A DNA stretch of 64,000 bases from positions 124,001 through 188,000 of the forward strand of contig NZ_AYOD01000021.1 of NCBI RefSeq assembly GCF_000497755.1. Direction: 5' to 3'. Numbering within the stretch: the first letter of the stretch is position 1; the number at the start of each line of letters is the position of its first letter. Shown here in pieces: positions 31,359-40,896 of this stretch. The notes under the pieces were generated by a model that was given only the letters and a program-made list of their open reading frames with translations, was not told the DNA's origin and made no database searches. This DNA is from Aliihoeflea sp. 2WW. Lineage in GTDB: Bacteria; Pseudomonadota; Alphaproteobacteria; Rhizobiales; Rhizobiaceae. Position numbers and translations under genes: made by a program.

Positions 31359-32309
31359 ATGATCCTGTGCTGCGGCGATGCACTGATCGACATGCTGCCC
31401 GTCGAGCTTGAGGGCGGGCAGCGCGGCTTTGCGCCCCATGCGGGAGGCGCGGTGTTCAACACCGCCATCGCGCTGGGGCGGCTCGGCGTCGAGACGGGCT
31501 TCTTCAACGGCCTGTCGACCGACCTCTTCGGCAGGATGCTGACCGACGAACTGAACGCGTCCGGCGTCGATTCCGCGCTCTCGCCGCGCAGCGCTCGCCC
31601 GACGACGCTCGCCTTCGTCACACTCGAGGACGGCCACGCAAGTTACCATTTCTACGACGAGGGAACCGCGAGCCGGATGCTCGAGCCCGCGGACTTGCCG
31701 AGGCTCGGCAATAATGTGCGCGCCCTGTTCTTCGGCGGGATCAGCCTCGTCGTCGAGCCCTGCGGCTCGGCCTTCGAGGACTTGATGGCGCGCGAAGGGA
31801 AGGCCCGCCTCGTCATGATCGACCCGAACATCCGTCCGGATTTCATCACCGACGAGAGAGCCTACCGCGCGCGGCTGACGCGCATGATGGCCGGCGCCGA
31901 CATCGTCAAGTTGTCGGAAGAGGACCTTGCATGGCTCTCGCCCGACGCCGGCGCCTTCATCGACGAATTGCTTGCGACCGGCCCATCGATCGTGCTCGTC
32001 ACCCACGGCGCGCGCGGGGCGACCGGGCACACCGCGCGCGGGACGATTTCGGTTTCGCCGCGGCCGGCGACCATCGTTGACACGGTCGGTGCCGGCGACG
32101 CCTTCAATGCCGGCTTTCTCGAAGCGCTGGAGGGGTTGGGCAGTCTCGACAAAGCTGCCGTCCGCACAATGGGCGACGGCGATCTGCGGCTTTGCCTCGA
32201 CCGTGCGGCGGAGGTCGCGGCCGTCGCCGTCTCGCGCTCCGGCGCCAATCCTCCCTGGGCTTCGGACATCTCCGCGCCGGCCTGGCGGCGGGTCGCGGCA
32301 AGGGCCTAG
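31359..32309 (+). CDS. PfkB-family sugar kinase (probable fructokinase)
   Basis: A 316-residue ribokinase-fold enzyme. The N-terminal GDALIDMLP and GGAVFNTAIALGRLGVETGFFNGLSTDLFG give the sugar site. The C-terminal DTVGAGDAFNAGFLEAL carries the catalytic Asp and anion hole. It is co-transcribed with frcBCA (4-base gap), so it most likely phosphorylates the imported fructose. Ribokinase or another ketose kinase activity cannot be excluded. Confidence 0.87.
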   Translation: MILCCGDALIDMLPVELEGGQRGFAPHAGGAVFNTAIALGRLGVETGFFNGLSTDLFGRMLTDELNASGVDSALSPRSARPTTLAFVTLEDGHASYHFYDEGTASRMLEPADLPRLGNNVRALFFGGISLVVEPCGSAFEDLMAREGKARLVMIDPNIRPDFITDERAYRARLTRMMAGADIVKLSEEDLAWLSPDAGAFIDELLATGPSIVLVTHGARGATGHTARGTISVSPRPATIVDTVGAGDAFNAGFLEALEGLGSLDKAAVRTMGDGDLRLCLDRAAEVAAVAVSRSGANPPWASDISAPAWRRVAARA

Positions 32310-32920
32310 AGCGCTTGCGGCCGCCAGAGAATATCGGCCGAGCCGCCCTGCGCCTGGACGAGATCGACATTGGGCATGTCGTTCGACGCGACCCAATGCG
32401 CCGCCTGTTCCTCGCTCCAGCCCAGATCCAGCCAGCGCCGCATCAGACGCTTTTCGAGTTCGGCGCGCGGCACGTCGATGAGCACCGTCACGTCGAAGAG
32501 CGGACGCAGCGCACTCCACGGCGCGGCGTCGAGCGTCAGATAGTTGCCCTCGACGATGACGAAACGCGCATCGCCCGCAATCCGCGCCGCGCCGGCCCGG
32601 GCGAGGTCGAGCGGGCGGTCGAAGACGGGCACGATGACGTCTTGGCCACCCCGGATGCGGTACAGGACGCTCTCCAGGCCTGCGACGTCGAACGTGTCCG
32701 GCGCGCCCTTGCGCTGGCGCCGGCCGAGTGTATCGAGGATCGCGTTGTCATAGTGAAATCCGTCGCCCTGAAGGATCGCCGCGTCGCCGAGCGCGTCCGC
32801 CAGAAGCTGCGACAGCGTCGACTTGCCGGCGCCGGGCGGCCCGGCGAGCGCTACGATGAAGCGGGCCGACCCTTGCGCCTTTTCGGCGATGACTTCCGCG
32901 ATCTCCGATACGGACTGCAT
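32306..32920 (-). CDS. Uridine-kinase-like P-loop kinase
   Basis: A 204-residue protein. Walker A is ALAGPPGAGKST. DGFHYDNAILDTLGRRQRKGAPDTFD resembles the substrate-binding part of the nucleoside/pantothenate kinase superfamily, and VIVEGNYLTLDAAPWSALRPLFDVTVLIDVP gives the Walker B-like strand. Homologues sit with fructose/ribose transporters in rhizobia (FrcK-like). The true substrate is probably a sugar or sugar alcohol. It is convergent with the PfkB kinase (ends overlap) and divergent from the isomerase. Confidence 0.78.
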   Translation of the reverse strand: MQSVSEIAEVIAEKAQGSARFIVALAGPPGAGKSTLSQLLADALGDAAILQGDGFHYDNAILDTLGRRQRKGAPDTFDVAGLESVLYRIRGGQDVIVPVFDRPLDLARAGAARIAGDARFVIVEGNYLTLDAAPWSALRPLFDVTVLIDVPRAELEKRLMRRWLDLGWSEEQAAHWVASNDMPNVDLVQAQGGSADILWRPQAL

Positions 32921-32956
32921 GGATGAACCTCTTGAATCGATTGTTGAGCTAAGCCG

Positions 32957-33649
32957 ATGAAACGCTCTGAAATCAATGACATCATGAGCGAAGCCGATGA
33001 AATGATGCGTCGCTTTGGCTTCGTCCTGCCGCCCTTTGCCCGCTGGACACCGGACGAATTTCGAGCGCGGAGCGATGCGCAGGCGATTGTTGACGCGCGG
33101 CTCGGCTGGGACATCACCGACTATGGCGCGGGGCGGTTCGACGAGATGGGGCTGTTCCTGTTCACCTTGCGCAACGGCCGTCTCGCCGACCTGAAGCGCG
33201 GGGGCGGCATGTGCTACGCCGAAAAGCTGCTGATCTCGCGGCAGGACCAGTTGAGCCCGATGCACACGCATCGCCTGAAGGCGGAGGACATCATCAATCG
33301 CGGCGGCGCGACGCTGGTGGTCGAGTTGTTCGGTTCTGACGATGACGGCAATTTCGACGGAAAGCGCGGCGTCACCGTCGCCTGCGACGGCATCGCGCGC
33401 ACACTTTCGGCCGGCGGCAAGCTCAAGCTCGCGCCGGGCGCGAGCGTGACGTTGATGCCCGGCGACTGGCACGCCTTCTGGGGCGAAGGCGGCGACGTGC
33501 TGATCGGCGAGGTCTCGACCGTCAACGACGATTTGACCGACAACATCTTCCGCGAGCCGATCGGCCGCTTCGCCACGATCGAGGAGGACGAGCCGCCGCT
33601 GCACCTTCTCGTCAGCGACTATCCGGCATGGCTTGTCCGCAATTCGTGA
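32957..33649 (+). CDS. D-lyxose/D-mannose isomerase family protein (cupin)
   Basis: A 230-residue protein. The N-terminal MKRSEINDIMSEADEMMRRFGFVLPPFARW and CYAEKLLISRQDQLSPMHTHRLKAEDIINRGGATLVVELF, LMPGDWHAFWGE match D-lyxose ketol-isomerase (YdaE/EcSI type). Metal ligands are the two His of MHTHR, the Glu of AEDII and the His of WHAFW. Such enzymes interconvert D-lyxose/D-xylulose and D-mannose/D-fructose. Beside frcBCA and a fructokinase, mannose to fructose is the plausible direction. Confidence 0.88.
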   Translation: MKRSEINDIMSEADEMMRRFGFVLPPFARWTPDEFRARSDAQAIVDARLGWDITDYGAGRFDEMGLFLFTLRNGRLADLKRGGGMCYAEKLLISRQDQLSPMHTHRLKAEDIINRGGATLVVELFGSDDDGNFDGKRGVTVACDGIARTLSAGGKLKLAPGASVTLMPGDWHAFWGEGGDVLIGEVSTVNDDLTDNIFREPIGRFATIEEDEPPLHLLVSDYPAWLVRNS

Positions 33650-33714
33650 TCGGCGCGGGCGACGGCGCGGCTGTTCAGGGTTGCTGTTCGGGCGTATAGC
33701 TCGCCGATCATTTT

Positions 33715-35190
33715 GTGTGGTTCGACAGCATCTTGAACACGCTCCATATTCGCGCCGTCACCTTCGTCGCGGCGATCTTTTCGGCCTATCTCGCCTTGTT
33801 CATGGCGCTCCCGGCGGTGGTCGACCTTTATGTCGGCAACCCGGACTGGCAGGTCTTCACGCTGTCCGGCCTTCTCGTGGGCGGCCTGTCGGCCGGCATC
33901 GCGCTCGCCACCTTCGGCACCCCGCCCCAGCTTTCGGCCCGCTTCGGCTTCCTCCTCGTCAACGTGCTCTGGGTCACGACGGCCATTGCCGGCGCCGTCC
34001 CGCTTTATGCGGCCTCGATCGGGCTCAGCGTGACCGATGCGATCTTCGAAAGCGTCTCGGCGCTGACGACGACCGGCTCGACCGTGATCGCGGGCCTGGA
34101 TTCCCTGCCGCCGGGGCTGCTGCTCTGGCGCTCGCTCCTGCAATGGATCGGCGGCGTCGGGGTGATCGCGCTCGGGCTTTTCGTCCTGCCATTCCTCAAT
34201 ATCGGCGGCGTTTCATACCTGAAGATCGAGTCCTCCGATATCGGCGACCGGCCCTTCGCGCGCCTGTCGACCTATACGATCGCGCTTCTGGGCATCTACG
34301 GCGCGCTGACACTGGTCTGCGCGGTCGCCTATGCGGCCGCGGGCATGACCGCCTTCGACGCGATCAACCACTCGATGGCGACGCTGTCGACCGGCGGGTT
34401 CTCGACCCACGACGCCTCCTTCGGCACCTATGCCGACCGGCCGGCGATCCTGTGGGTTGGCACGATCTTCATGTTCGTCGGCGCCCTGCCCTTCTCGATC
34501 CTGATCCTGCTGGCGGTGCGTGGCCGCGTCGATCCGCTGGGCGACCCGCAGATCCGCGTCTTCGCAACTTATTGCGCGGGCTTCATACTCGCCGTCGCGA
34601 TCTATCTGCGGGTGACCTCCGAAGTCGGCTTCGGCACGGCGCTGACCCATTCGGCCTTCAACTTCATCTCGATCATCACCACGACGGGATTTGCCAGCGG
34701 CGACTATTCGGCCTGGGGCCCGTTCGCCGTCGGCTGCGCCTTCGTCGCGACCTTCATGGGCGGCTGTTCGGGCTCGACCTCGGGCGGCATCAAGGCCTAC
34801 CGCTTCTACATCCTCTACCAGCTTCTCGCGCGCGGCCTGAACAAGCTGATCTACCCGAATTCGGTCCAGTCGATCCGCTACGGCAAGCGCGTGATCGACG
34901 GCGACATGCAGCGCGCGACGACGCTCTTCGTCGCCGTCTTCCTCGTCCTTCTGTGCGTCGGCACGCTGCTCTTGACCCTGACGGGCCTCGACCTCGTCAG
35001 CGCCGTGACGGGCACCTTGACCGCGTTGACCAATGTCGGTCCCGGCCTCGGCGACATCATCGGCCCGGCCGGCAATTTCGTGCCGCTGTCCGATGCGGCA
35101 AAATGGGTGCTGATCGCCGCCATGCTGCTCGGCCGGCTCGAAATCCTCGCCGTTCTGGTCCTGATGTCGCCCGCCTTCTGGCGTCGGTAA
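33715..35190 (+). CDS. trkH: TrkH-family potassium uptake protein
   Basis: A 491-residue membrane protein. Four pore-loop segments each carry the K+ selectivity residue: SALTTTGSTV, ATLSTGGFSTH, SIITTTGFASGDY and TALTNVGPGLG. FMGGCSGSTSGGIKAYRFYIL is the conserved TrkH region that contacts TrkA. GTG at 33715 is assumed as start; nearby TTG codons are alternatives. No trkA is adjacent. Confidence 0.93.
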   Translation: MWFDSILNTLHIRAVTFVAAIFSAYLALFMALPAVVDLYVGNPDWQVFTLSGLLVGGLSAGIALATFGTPPQLSARFGFLLVNVLWVTTAIAGAVPLYAASIGLSVTDAIFESVSALTTTGSTVIAGLDSLPPGLLLWRSLLQWIGGVGVIALGLFVLPFLNIGGVSYLKIESSDIGDRPFARLSTYTIALLGIYGALTLVCAVAYAAAGMTAFDAINHSMATLSTGGFSTHDASFGTYADRPAILWVGTIFMFVGALPFSILILLAVRGRVDPLGDPQIRVFATYCAGFILAVAIYLRVTSEVGFGTALTHSAFNFISIITTTGFASGDYSAWGPFAVGCAFVATFMGGCSGSTSGGIKAYRFYILYQLLARGLNKLIYPNSVQSIRYGKRVIDGDMQRATTLFVAVFLVLLCVGTLLLTLTGLDLVSAVTGTLTALTNVGPGLGDIIGPAGNFVPLSDAAKWVLIAAMLLGRLEILAVLVLMSPAFWRR

Positions 35191-35194
35191 TCGG

Positions 35195-35219
35195 GAACAT
35201 TTCACATTAGAGAATGTTC
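35195..35219. promoter_or_regulatory. Inverted repeat upstream of dps
   Basis: GAACATT (35195-35201) and AATGTTC (35213-35219) form a 7-bp dyad with an 11-base spacer between trkH and dps. It may be a regulator site for dps or a weak terminator of trkH. Confidence 0.35.
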
Positions 35220-35271
35220 ATGGAGCGAACGGCCGAACGGCCAACCGCCCAGCCAGAACAGGAGCATTCTC

Positions 35272-35781
35272 ATGGCCAAAAGCGCCAAGGTTCTCGACAC
35301 CAAGCCCCGTGACGTTGAGGTCAACACCGGCATCGACGCCAAGAGCCGCAAGGCGGTGGCCGAGAGCCTGTCGGCCATCCTCGCCGACACCTACGCGCTG
35401 CTCGTCAAGACGCACATCTATCACTGGAACGTCGTCGGTCCCCTCTTCCATTCTATCCACGTGATGACGGAGGAGCAGTACAACGACCTGTTCAAGGCGA
35501 CGGACGAGCTTGCCGAGCGCATTCGCGCACTGGGCTACCGCGCGCCGGTCTCCGGCAATAAGGGCGCCGACATCGTCGTCGAACTCGGGGCGGAATCGAA
35601 GACCGCCCACGACATGGTCGCCGACCTGATCGACGGCCACGAGGCCGCCATCCGCAAGATGCGCGACGCCGCCGAACAGGCCGAGGAGGCTGAGGACTTC
35701 GTCTCGCACGACATGCTCGTCGGCCGCATGACCAATCACGAGAAGGTCGTCTGGATGCTGCGCGCGGTCGTCACCGAGTAG
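35272..35781 (+). CDS. dps: Dps-family DNA-binding ferritin
   Basis: A 169-residue protein. The ferroxidase region is KTHIYHWNVVGPLFHSIHVMTEEQYNDLFKATDELAERIRALG, with the His and Asp/Glu ligands shared between subunits of the dodecamer. The N-terminal Lys/Arg-rich tail (MAKSAKVLDTKPRDVE...) may contact DNA. It stores iron and removes hydrogen peroxide, protecting DNA. AGGAG precedes the ATG. A terminator follows. Confidence 0.94.
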   Translation: MAKSAKVLDTKPRDVEVNTGIDAKSRKAVAESLSAILADTYALLVKTHIYHWNVVGPLFHSIHVMTEEQYNDLFKATDELAERIRALGYRAPVSGNKGADIVVELGAESKTAHDMVADLIDGHEAAIRKMRDAAEQAEEAEDFVSHDMLVGRMTNHEKVVWMLRAVVTE

Positions 35782-35795
35782 CAGCGGTCAAGCTG

Positions 35796-35823
35796 GCGGG
35801 CGAGCGATCGTCCGCCCGCTTTC
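35796..35823 (+). terminator. Terminator after dps
   Basis: GCGGGCG (35796-35802) pairs with CGCCCGC (35813-35819), with further partial pairing inside and TTT after the stem. It separates dps from the convergent CapK-like gene. Confidence 0.55.
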
Positions 35824-37213
35824 AGCCTGCGATGTTCTGGATGATGAAGGCACGCTTGCCGTGCGCGCCGGACGTGATCGAGGCGACCTGCTCGATATTG
35901 AAGCGCAGGCGTCCGTCCGTTCGCCTTTCGAGCGCGTTCGCCAGCCGTTCCGCATTGCTCGCGCCGCCATTCGCCGCCGGCACAAAGCGGAGCGTCGCAA
36001 CACCCGGCGAGCCCTGCGCGAACTGCCATTCGGCAAGCCCGCGCAGAAGCGTCACATCTTCCGGCACGAGGTCGGTGGCGACGATCTTGCCGCCATCGCC
36101 GGCAATCAGAAAATCCGGCTTGCGGCGCGGGGCGATGTCGCGAACCGTCAGCCGCCAACCGTTTTCGCGCGTCGCCGCCTCGACCAGCCGCGCCCGGTCG
36201 CCGGTATCGTAGCGGATGAAGGGCATGCCGGTGGAGATGAAGCCTGTGCCGAGCAATCGTCCTTCCGCCCCCGGTGTCGCGACAGGTTGCCCGGCATCGT
36301 CGACCAGTTCGGCGAGCCCGTAGAGCGGCTCGAACGTATAGACACCGGGCTCGCCCCGTCGTTCGACGGCAAAGGCGACCTTCTCGCTCATCCCGTAGAA
36401 GGGGACGACTTCCGCCTGCTGAAAGACCTTGGCGAAGAGATCGCGCTGGTGGGCGAAGACCGGCTCCGAAATCGGGAAGATACCGCGGACCGGATGGGCC
36501 AGCCGACGCCCGGCATTGTTGAGATGGCGTGCGAAAAGCTCGATCGCGGATGGATAGCCGTGGATGTAGGACACCCGGCGCCGCTCGATCTCGTCCGCCA
36601 TCGCGGCTGCTTCAGCGGGCCCGAGCGGGAAGACGGCGAGGCGCAGTTCACCAAGCGCCGGGTCCCATTGATGGGACGCGTTCGCGTCGTCGAGGCGAAA
36701 GCCCCGCAGGACGGCACGCGCATCGCCCGGCCGGTAGCCCGCGCGGCCCCACGCCGTGGTGACGAAGGCAAATTCGCGCACGCTCCGGTCAGCGTCGATC
36801 AGGAACTCGAAGGGCGCCTCGGCATTGGAGCCGCTGGTGGTCGCCTGAATAAGCGCCGGCAACGCATCGACGCGCGCGGCGTCGCCCGCCTCGCGCATCA
36901 TCTGCTTGGTCGTGATCGGCACGCTCGCCAGCGCCTCGAGCTCGAAGGTCGCGAAGGCGGCGGCGCCGAGAAGATTGCGCCAGAAGGCGCTACCTGCCGA
37001 CGCCTTGGTAAGAAGCGCCTGCAACTGCGATTGCGCCCGGTCCACCGCGAAAGCCGGCTCGACTTCGGATCGCTTGATATCCCGCCGCCAGCGCTCGAAG
37101 GCCGGCCCGTATTTCAGGCTGCGCGGGACGAGCGCAACGAGCGGCGCCAGCCTGCGCCTGATCGGTGCGGGCGTGCTCGTATAGGCGCTGCGCGCGATGT
37201 CGACGATCCGCAT
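35822..37213 (-). CDS. CapK/PaaK-like adenylate-forming protein
   Basis: A 463-residue protein related to phenylacetate-CoA ligase and CapK. SVPITTKQMMREAG, LIQATTSGSNAEAPFEF (nucleotide-binding TSG loop), YIHGYPSAIELFARHLN, VVPFYGMSEKVAFA and PFIRYDTGDRARLV follow the family order. The C-terminal domain (RRKPDFLIAGDGGKIVATDL) is present. CapK-type members are linked to surface polysaccharide synthesis, but no such genes are adjacent here. The substrate is unknown. Confidence 0.82.
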   Translation of the reverse strand: MRIVDIARSAYTSTPAPIRRRLAPLVALVPRSLKYGPAFERWRRDIKRSEVEPAFAVDRAQSQLQALLTKASAGSAFWRNLLGAAAFATFELEALASVPITTKQMMREAGDAARVDALPALIQATTSGSNAEAPFEFLIDADRSVREFAFVTTAWGRAGYRPGDARAVLRGFRLDDANASHQWDPALGELRLAVFPLGPAEAAAMADEIERRRVSYIHGYPSAIELFARHLNNAGRRLAHPVRGIFPISEPVFAHQRDLFAKVFQQAEVVPFYGMSEKVAFAVERRGEPGVYTFEPLYGLAELVDDAGQPVATPGAEGRLLGTGFISTGMPFIRYDTGDRARLVEAATRENGWRLTVRDIAPRRKPDFLIAGDGGKIVATDLVPEDVTLLRGLAEWQFAQGSPGVATLRFVPAANGGASNAERLANALERRTDGRLRFNIEQVASITSGAHGKRAFIIQNIAG

Positions 37214-37343
37214 GGTTCCGGGCTTTCAGTGCGACGCATTCTTCTCCACCCGAACGCATCACTGTGCCTGTTCGCCTCATCGCGCAATCGCAGCCTTAAG
37301 CAATGGTTAACGGACTCGGGTAGAGCGCGTCGACGTCTTGCCA

Positions 37344-37820
37344 TCAATGGTTGTGGCCCGCATGCCCGCCCGGCCCGCCCATGCCTTCGACGGCGAATTC
37401 CACCTCGACTTCGCCTGCCTTTTCGAAGACCAGCGTGCCGGCGAAATTCTCGCCCTCGACGAGCTGCTTTTCGGGGCCCATGAACATGATGTGGAAGGAG
37501 CCGGGCTCGAGTTTCACCTCTTCGCCGGCCGGAATCTCGATGCCGTCGGCGAGCGGGCGCATCGTCATCACGCCATTGCCATCGACGGCCATCTCGTGGA
37601 TTTCGGCCGAAGCGGCGAAGTCGCTGCGCACTTCGATCAGCCGGTCAGCCTCGGAGCCGTTGTTGGTGATGGAGGCGTAGCCGGCCGCCACCCGCGCGCC
37701 CTTAGGCGTCGCCCGCGACCACGGGTGGTCGATTGTCAGGTCGCCGGCGGCGAAGTCGTGCGCGAAGGCAGGCGCGGCCAAGAGGGCGCCGGCAAGGGCG
37801 ATGTATCGGATGAACTTCAT
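37344..37820 (-). CDS. Periplasmic copper chaperone PCu(A)C
   Basis: A 158-residue protein. Signal peptide MKFIRYIALAGALLAAPAFA, then a DUF461 cupredoxin-like domain with the Cu(I) site H-x-M...M...H-x-M seen as AEIHEMAVDGNGVMTMRPL and FHIMFMG. The His-rich end GGHAGHNH may bind Cu(II). It delivers copper to cytochrome oxidase CuA. The start is the second ATG (37820), which is 8 bases from GGAG; the first is too close. Confidence 0.92.
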   Translation of the reverse strand: MKFIRYIALAGALLAAPAFAHDFAAGDLTIDHPWSRATPKGARVAAGYASITNNGSEADRLIEVRSDFAASAEIHEMAVDGNGVMTMRPLADGIEIPAGEEVKLEPGSFHIMFMGPEKQLVEGENFAGTLVFEKAGEVEVEFAVEGMGGPGGHAGHNH

Positions 37821-37918
37821 GCGCATCTCTCCTGAATGTGCTGGCGGTGGTTGTAACATTGGGGGAAGCGGATTTCCTGTGTGGCAAAACGCGCGGGTGG
37901 ATAGGGCAGCGCGAGGCT

Positions 37919-38057
37919 ACCCCCACCCCTTACCCCTCCCCACAAGGAGGAGGGGGTCGCCGACGTCGCACATTCTCTTCCGCCTGGAGCTTGGTTGAAA
38001 AAGGAACGCGGCGCTCACGTCCCCTCCTCCTTGTGGGGAGGGGTATGGGGTGGGGGT
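37919..38057. repeat. Palindromic intergenic element 1
   Basis: Arms 37919-37955 and 38021-38057 are 37-base inverted repeats with one mismatch (core CCCCTCCCCACAAGGAGGAGGGG), separated by 65 bases. It lies in the 463-bp gap 37821-38283 between the copper chaperone and metN genes and would form a very stable hairpin in RNA or DNA. The rest of the gap holds nothing recognisable; I could not make out a SAM riboswitch before metN. It resembles elements at 42977 and 48130 in design. Confidence 0.85.
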
Positions 38058-38283
38058 CGCCTTCGCCCAACCCCCGAAATCCTTTTCCCGCCAACCCGCC
38101 AAACTTGGAATGCAAATTCTCTACACTGCGTCCCGAATTTGCGCATTGTCGCGGCCGGAATGAAGGCGTAGTCACCGCGCCATGAAGACCAGCAATGAGA
38201 CGACGACTGCGGCTTTTGGGAGGAAGCTGGCGGCTCGGAAAGGCAGCAACGATGAACTCCCCGCGACCGGCAGGATGGCCGGC

Positions 38284-39378
38284 ATGAACATGGCGCCCCG
38301 CAATTTGAAGGCCGGCGAGGCCGCATCGCAGGATGCTATCGTCCGCTTCGAATCCGTCTCCAAGAGCTTCCCGGCCGGCCGCGCCTCGGGCGAGGTCATC
38401 GCGCTCGACGACATCGACCTCGCCGCCCCTCGCGGTTCGATCACCGCGATCATCGGCCGTTCCGGCGCCGGCAAGTCGACGCTGATCCGCCTCGTCAACG
38501 GCCTCGAAAAGCCCTCCTCCGGCAAGGTGCTCGTCGACGGGACGGACATCGCGCCGCTCGGCGAAAAGGCTTTACGCGAGACGCGCCGGCAGATCGGCAT
38601 GATCTTCCAGCACTTCAATCTCCTCTCCTCGCGCACCGTCTACGACAACGTCGCGCTGCCGCTGGAGATCGCCGGCGTCGCCGCCAGGGAGATCGAGGCG
38701 CGCGTGACGCCGCTGCTCGACCTCGTCGGCCTTGCCGACAAGCGCAACCGCTACCCCTCCGAACTCTCCGGCGGCCAGAAGCAGCGCGTCGGCATCGCCC
38801 GCGCGATCGCCATGCAGCCGAAGCTGCTGCTGTCGGACGAGGCGACCTCGGCGCTCGATCCGGAAACGACGCTCTCCGTGCTGGCGCTCCTGCGCCGCAT
38901 CAACCAGGAACTCGGCCTGACGATCATCCTCATCACCCACGAGATGGAAGTGGTGAAGTCGATCGCCGACCATGTCGCGGTAATCGAACAGGGCCGGATC
39001 GTCGAGAGCGGCACGACCTTCGACGTCTTCACCCGCCCTGAACACGAGACGACCAAGGCGCTGCTCGCCGGCATTCCCGGCATGACGCTGCCGGAATTTG
39101 TCGCCTCACGGATCAGGCCCGAGCCGTCACCCGGCAGCGAGGCGGTGCTGCGCATCGTCTTCACCGGCACCCACGCCACCGACCCGGTGCTCTCGCGCCT
39201 GTCGAAGGAACTCGGCCTCGAGGTCAACATCCTCGGCGGCGCGGTCGACGAGATCGCCGGCCGGCCCTTTGGCACGCTGATCGTCTCGTTCAAGGGCGAC
39301 GACGCCAAGATCGCCGAGACCCGCGCCTTCCTCGCCGGGCTCGGACTCACCACGGAGGTGCTCGGCCATGTCGCCTGA
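38284..39378 (+). CDS. metN: Methionine ABC transporter, ATP-binding protein
   Basis: About 364 residues. The ABC domain has Walker [11 protein letters not shown]-loop FQHFNLLSS, signature [15 protein letters not shown], Walker [12 protein letters not shown] and ITHEMEVV. The C-terminal ACT-like NIL domain ([49 protein letters not shown]) binds methionine and mediates trans-inhibition. ATG 38284 is chosen since AGGA lies 8 bases before it. The frame stays open to 38182. It overlaps metI by 11 bases. Confidence 0.9.
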   Translation: MNMAPRNLKAGEAASQDAIVRFESVSKSFPAGRASGEVIALDDIDLAAPRGSITAIIGRSGAGKSTLIRLVNGLEKPSSGKVLVDGTDIAPLGEKALRETRRQIGMIFQHFNLLSSRTVYDNVALPLEIAGVAAREIEARVTPLLDLVGLADKRNRYPSELSGGQKQRVGIARAIAMQPKLLLSDEATSALDPETTLSVLALLRRINQELGLTIILITHEMEVVKSIADHVAVIEQGRIVESGTTFDVFTRPEHETTKALLAGIPGMTLPEFVASRIRPEPSPGSEAVLRIVFTGTHATDPVLSRLSKELGLEVNILGGAVDEIAGRPFGTLIVSFKGDDAKIAETRAFLAGLGLTTEVLGHVA

Positions 39379-40033
39379 TATCGCCTGGCTCATCGTCCGC
39401 GCCACCGGACAGACGCTGCACATGGTCTCGGTCGCCGCCCTCATCGGGTCGCTGATCGGCATCCCGCTCGGCGTGTTCCTCGCCACCTCGGGACGCGGCG
39501 AACTCTTCCACGCGCCGATGACGAACCGCGTCCTCGGCGCGATCGTCAATGCCACGCGCTCGACGCCCTTCATCATCCTCGTCGTCGCGATCATCCCCTT
39601 CACCCGGCTCGTCGCGGGCACGTCGATCGGCACCACGGCGGCCATCGTGCCGCTGACGCTGGCGACGATCCCCTTCGTCGCGCGGTTGGTGGAATCGGCG
39701 ATCCGCGAGGTTGATCCCGGCCTGATCGAGACCGCACGCGCCATGGGCGCATCACCTTTCCAGATCGTCTGGAAGGTGCTGCTCGCCGAAGCCCGCCCCG
39801 GCATCACGCTGGCGCTGACGCTGACCGTCGTCAGCCTGATCGGCTATTCGGCCATGGTCGGCGCGGTCGGCGGCGGGGGCCTCGGCGACCTTGGCATCCG
39901 CTACGGCTACCAGCGTTTCATGCCCGACGTGATGCTCGCGGTCGTGGTCGTGCTGATCGTGCTCGTGCAGCTCGTGCAATCGGCCGGCGACCGCCTCGCC
40001 CGCCATTTCGACAAGCGCGCCCGCCCCAGATAA
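39368..40033 (+). CDS. metI: Methionine ABC transporter, permease
   Basis: A 221-residue protein with five membrane helices. It has the MetI pattern [46 protein letters not shown], the EAA coupling loop [26 protein letters not shown], and [26 protein letters not shown]. It pairs with MetN and receives substrate from MetQ. Confidence 0.95.
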   Translation: MSPDIAWLIVRATGQTLHMVSVAALIGSLIGIPLGVFLATSGRGELFHAPMTNRVLGAIVNATRSTPFIILVVAIIPFTRLVAGTSIGTTAAIVPLTLATIPFVARLVESAIREVDPGLIETARAMGASPFQIVWKVLLAEARPGITLALTLTVVSLIGYSAMVGAVGGGGLGDLGIRYGYQRFMPDVMLAVVVVLIVLVQLVQSAGDRLARHFDKRARPR

Positions 40034-40084
40034 TTGGCAATGCGTTGAATCAATCCATCTGATCCCAAACGGAGACACTTGAAA

Positions 40085-40864
40085 ATGTTGAAGAAACTCG
40101 CACTTGGCACGGCGTTCGCCGCCCTCCTTGCCGGTTCTGCCTTCGCGCAGGAGATCAAGATCGGCGTCACGCCCGGACCGCACGCGCAGATCATGGAGAA
40201 GGTGAAGGAAATCGCCGCCGTCGACGGGCTCGAGATCGAAATCCTCGAATTCTCCGACTATGTCGTGCCGAACCAGGCGCTGAACGACGGCGAACTCCAG
40301 GCCAACTCGTTCCAGCACAAGCCCTATCTCGACAACCAGGTCCGCGACCGCGGCTTCGAGATTGTCGACGTCGCCTACACGGTCAACTTCCCGATGGGCA
40401 TCTATTCGGAGAAGCACGAAAGCTTCGAGGCACTGCCGGACGGCGCGACCATCGGCATCCCGAACGACCCGACCAATGGCGGCCGCGCGCTGCTCGTCGT
40501 CGCGGACTCGGGCGCGATCACGCTCGACCCCGACAAGGGCCTGAACGTCACCATCGCCGACATCACCGAGAACCCGAAGAACTTCAACTTCGTCGAACTC
40601 GACGCCGCCCAGCTTCCGCGCTCGCTCGCCGACACCGATGCGTCGGCGATCAACACCAACTACGCGCTCGAAGCCGGCCTCGATCCGGCCAACGACCCGA
40701 TCCTGAAGGAAGGCGCCAAGGCGCCCTACGTCAATCTGATCGCGGTCAACACCGCCGACAAGGATGCCGAGTGGGTCGCCAAGCTGGTCGCGGCCTACCA
40801 CAATGACGAGGTCAAGGCCTTCGTCGACGAGACCTTCAAGGGTTCGGTTCTCACGGCCTGGTAA
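40085..40864 (+). CDS. metQ: Methionine-binding protein of the NlpA/MetQ family
   Basis: A 259-residue protein. Signal MLKKLALGTAFAALLAGSAFA with no lipobox Cys, so it is probably a soluble periplasmic protein here. It then shows IKIGVTPGPHAQIMEKVKEIA, FSDYVVPNQALNDGELQANSFQHKPYLDN and IPNDPTNGGRALLVV, all diagnostic of MetQ. GGAG lies upstream of the ATG. An intrinsic terminator follows the stop. Confidence 0.95.
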   Translation: MLKKLALGTAFAALLAGSAFAQEIKIGVTPGPHAQIMEKVKEIAAVDGLEIEILEFSDYVVPNQALNDGELQANSFQHKPYLDNQVRDRGFEIVDVAYTVNFPMGIYSEKHESFEALPDGATIGIPNDPTNGGRALLVVADSGAITLDPDKGLNVTIADITENPKNFNFVELDAAQLPRSLADTDASAINTNYALEAGLDPANDPILKEGAKAPYVNLIAVNTADKDAEWVAKLVAAYHNDEVKAFVDETFKGSVLTAW

Positions 40865-40872
40865 GTCTCTGG

Positions 40873-40896
40873 AAGGGCGGCGAAAGCCGCCCTTTT
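40873..40896 (+). terminator. Terminator after metQ
   Basis: AAGGGCGGC (40873-40881), GAAA tetraloop, GCCGCCCTT (40886-40894), then TT. A textbook intrinsic terminator, likely used from both sides since the convergent transporter gene ends at 40896. Confidence 0.88.

Noticed and set aside
38058-38283. SAM riboswitch in the metN leader
   Set aside because: I could not find the conserved SAM-II or SAM-I core by eye; the leader is taken up mainly by the palindromic element.
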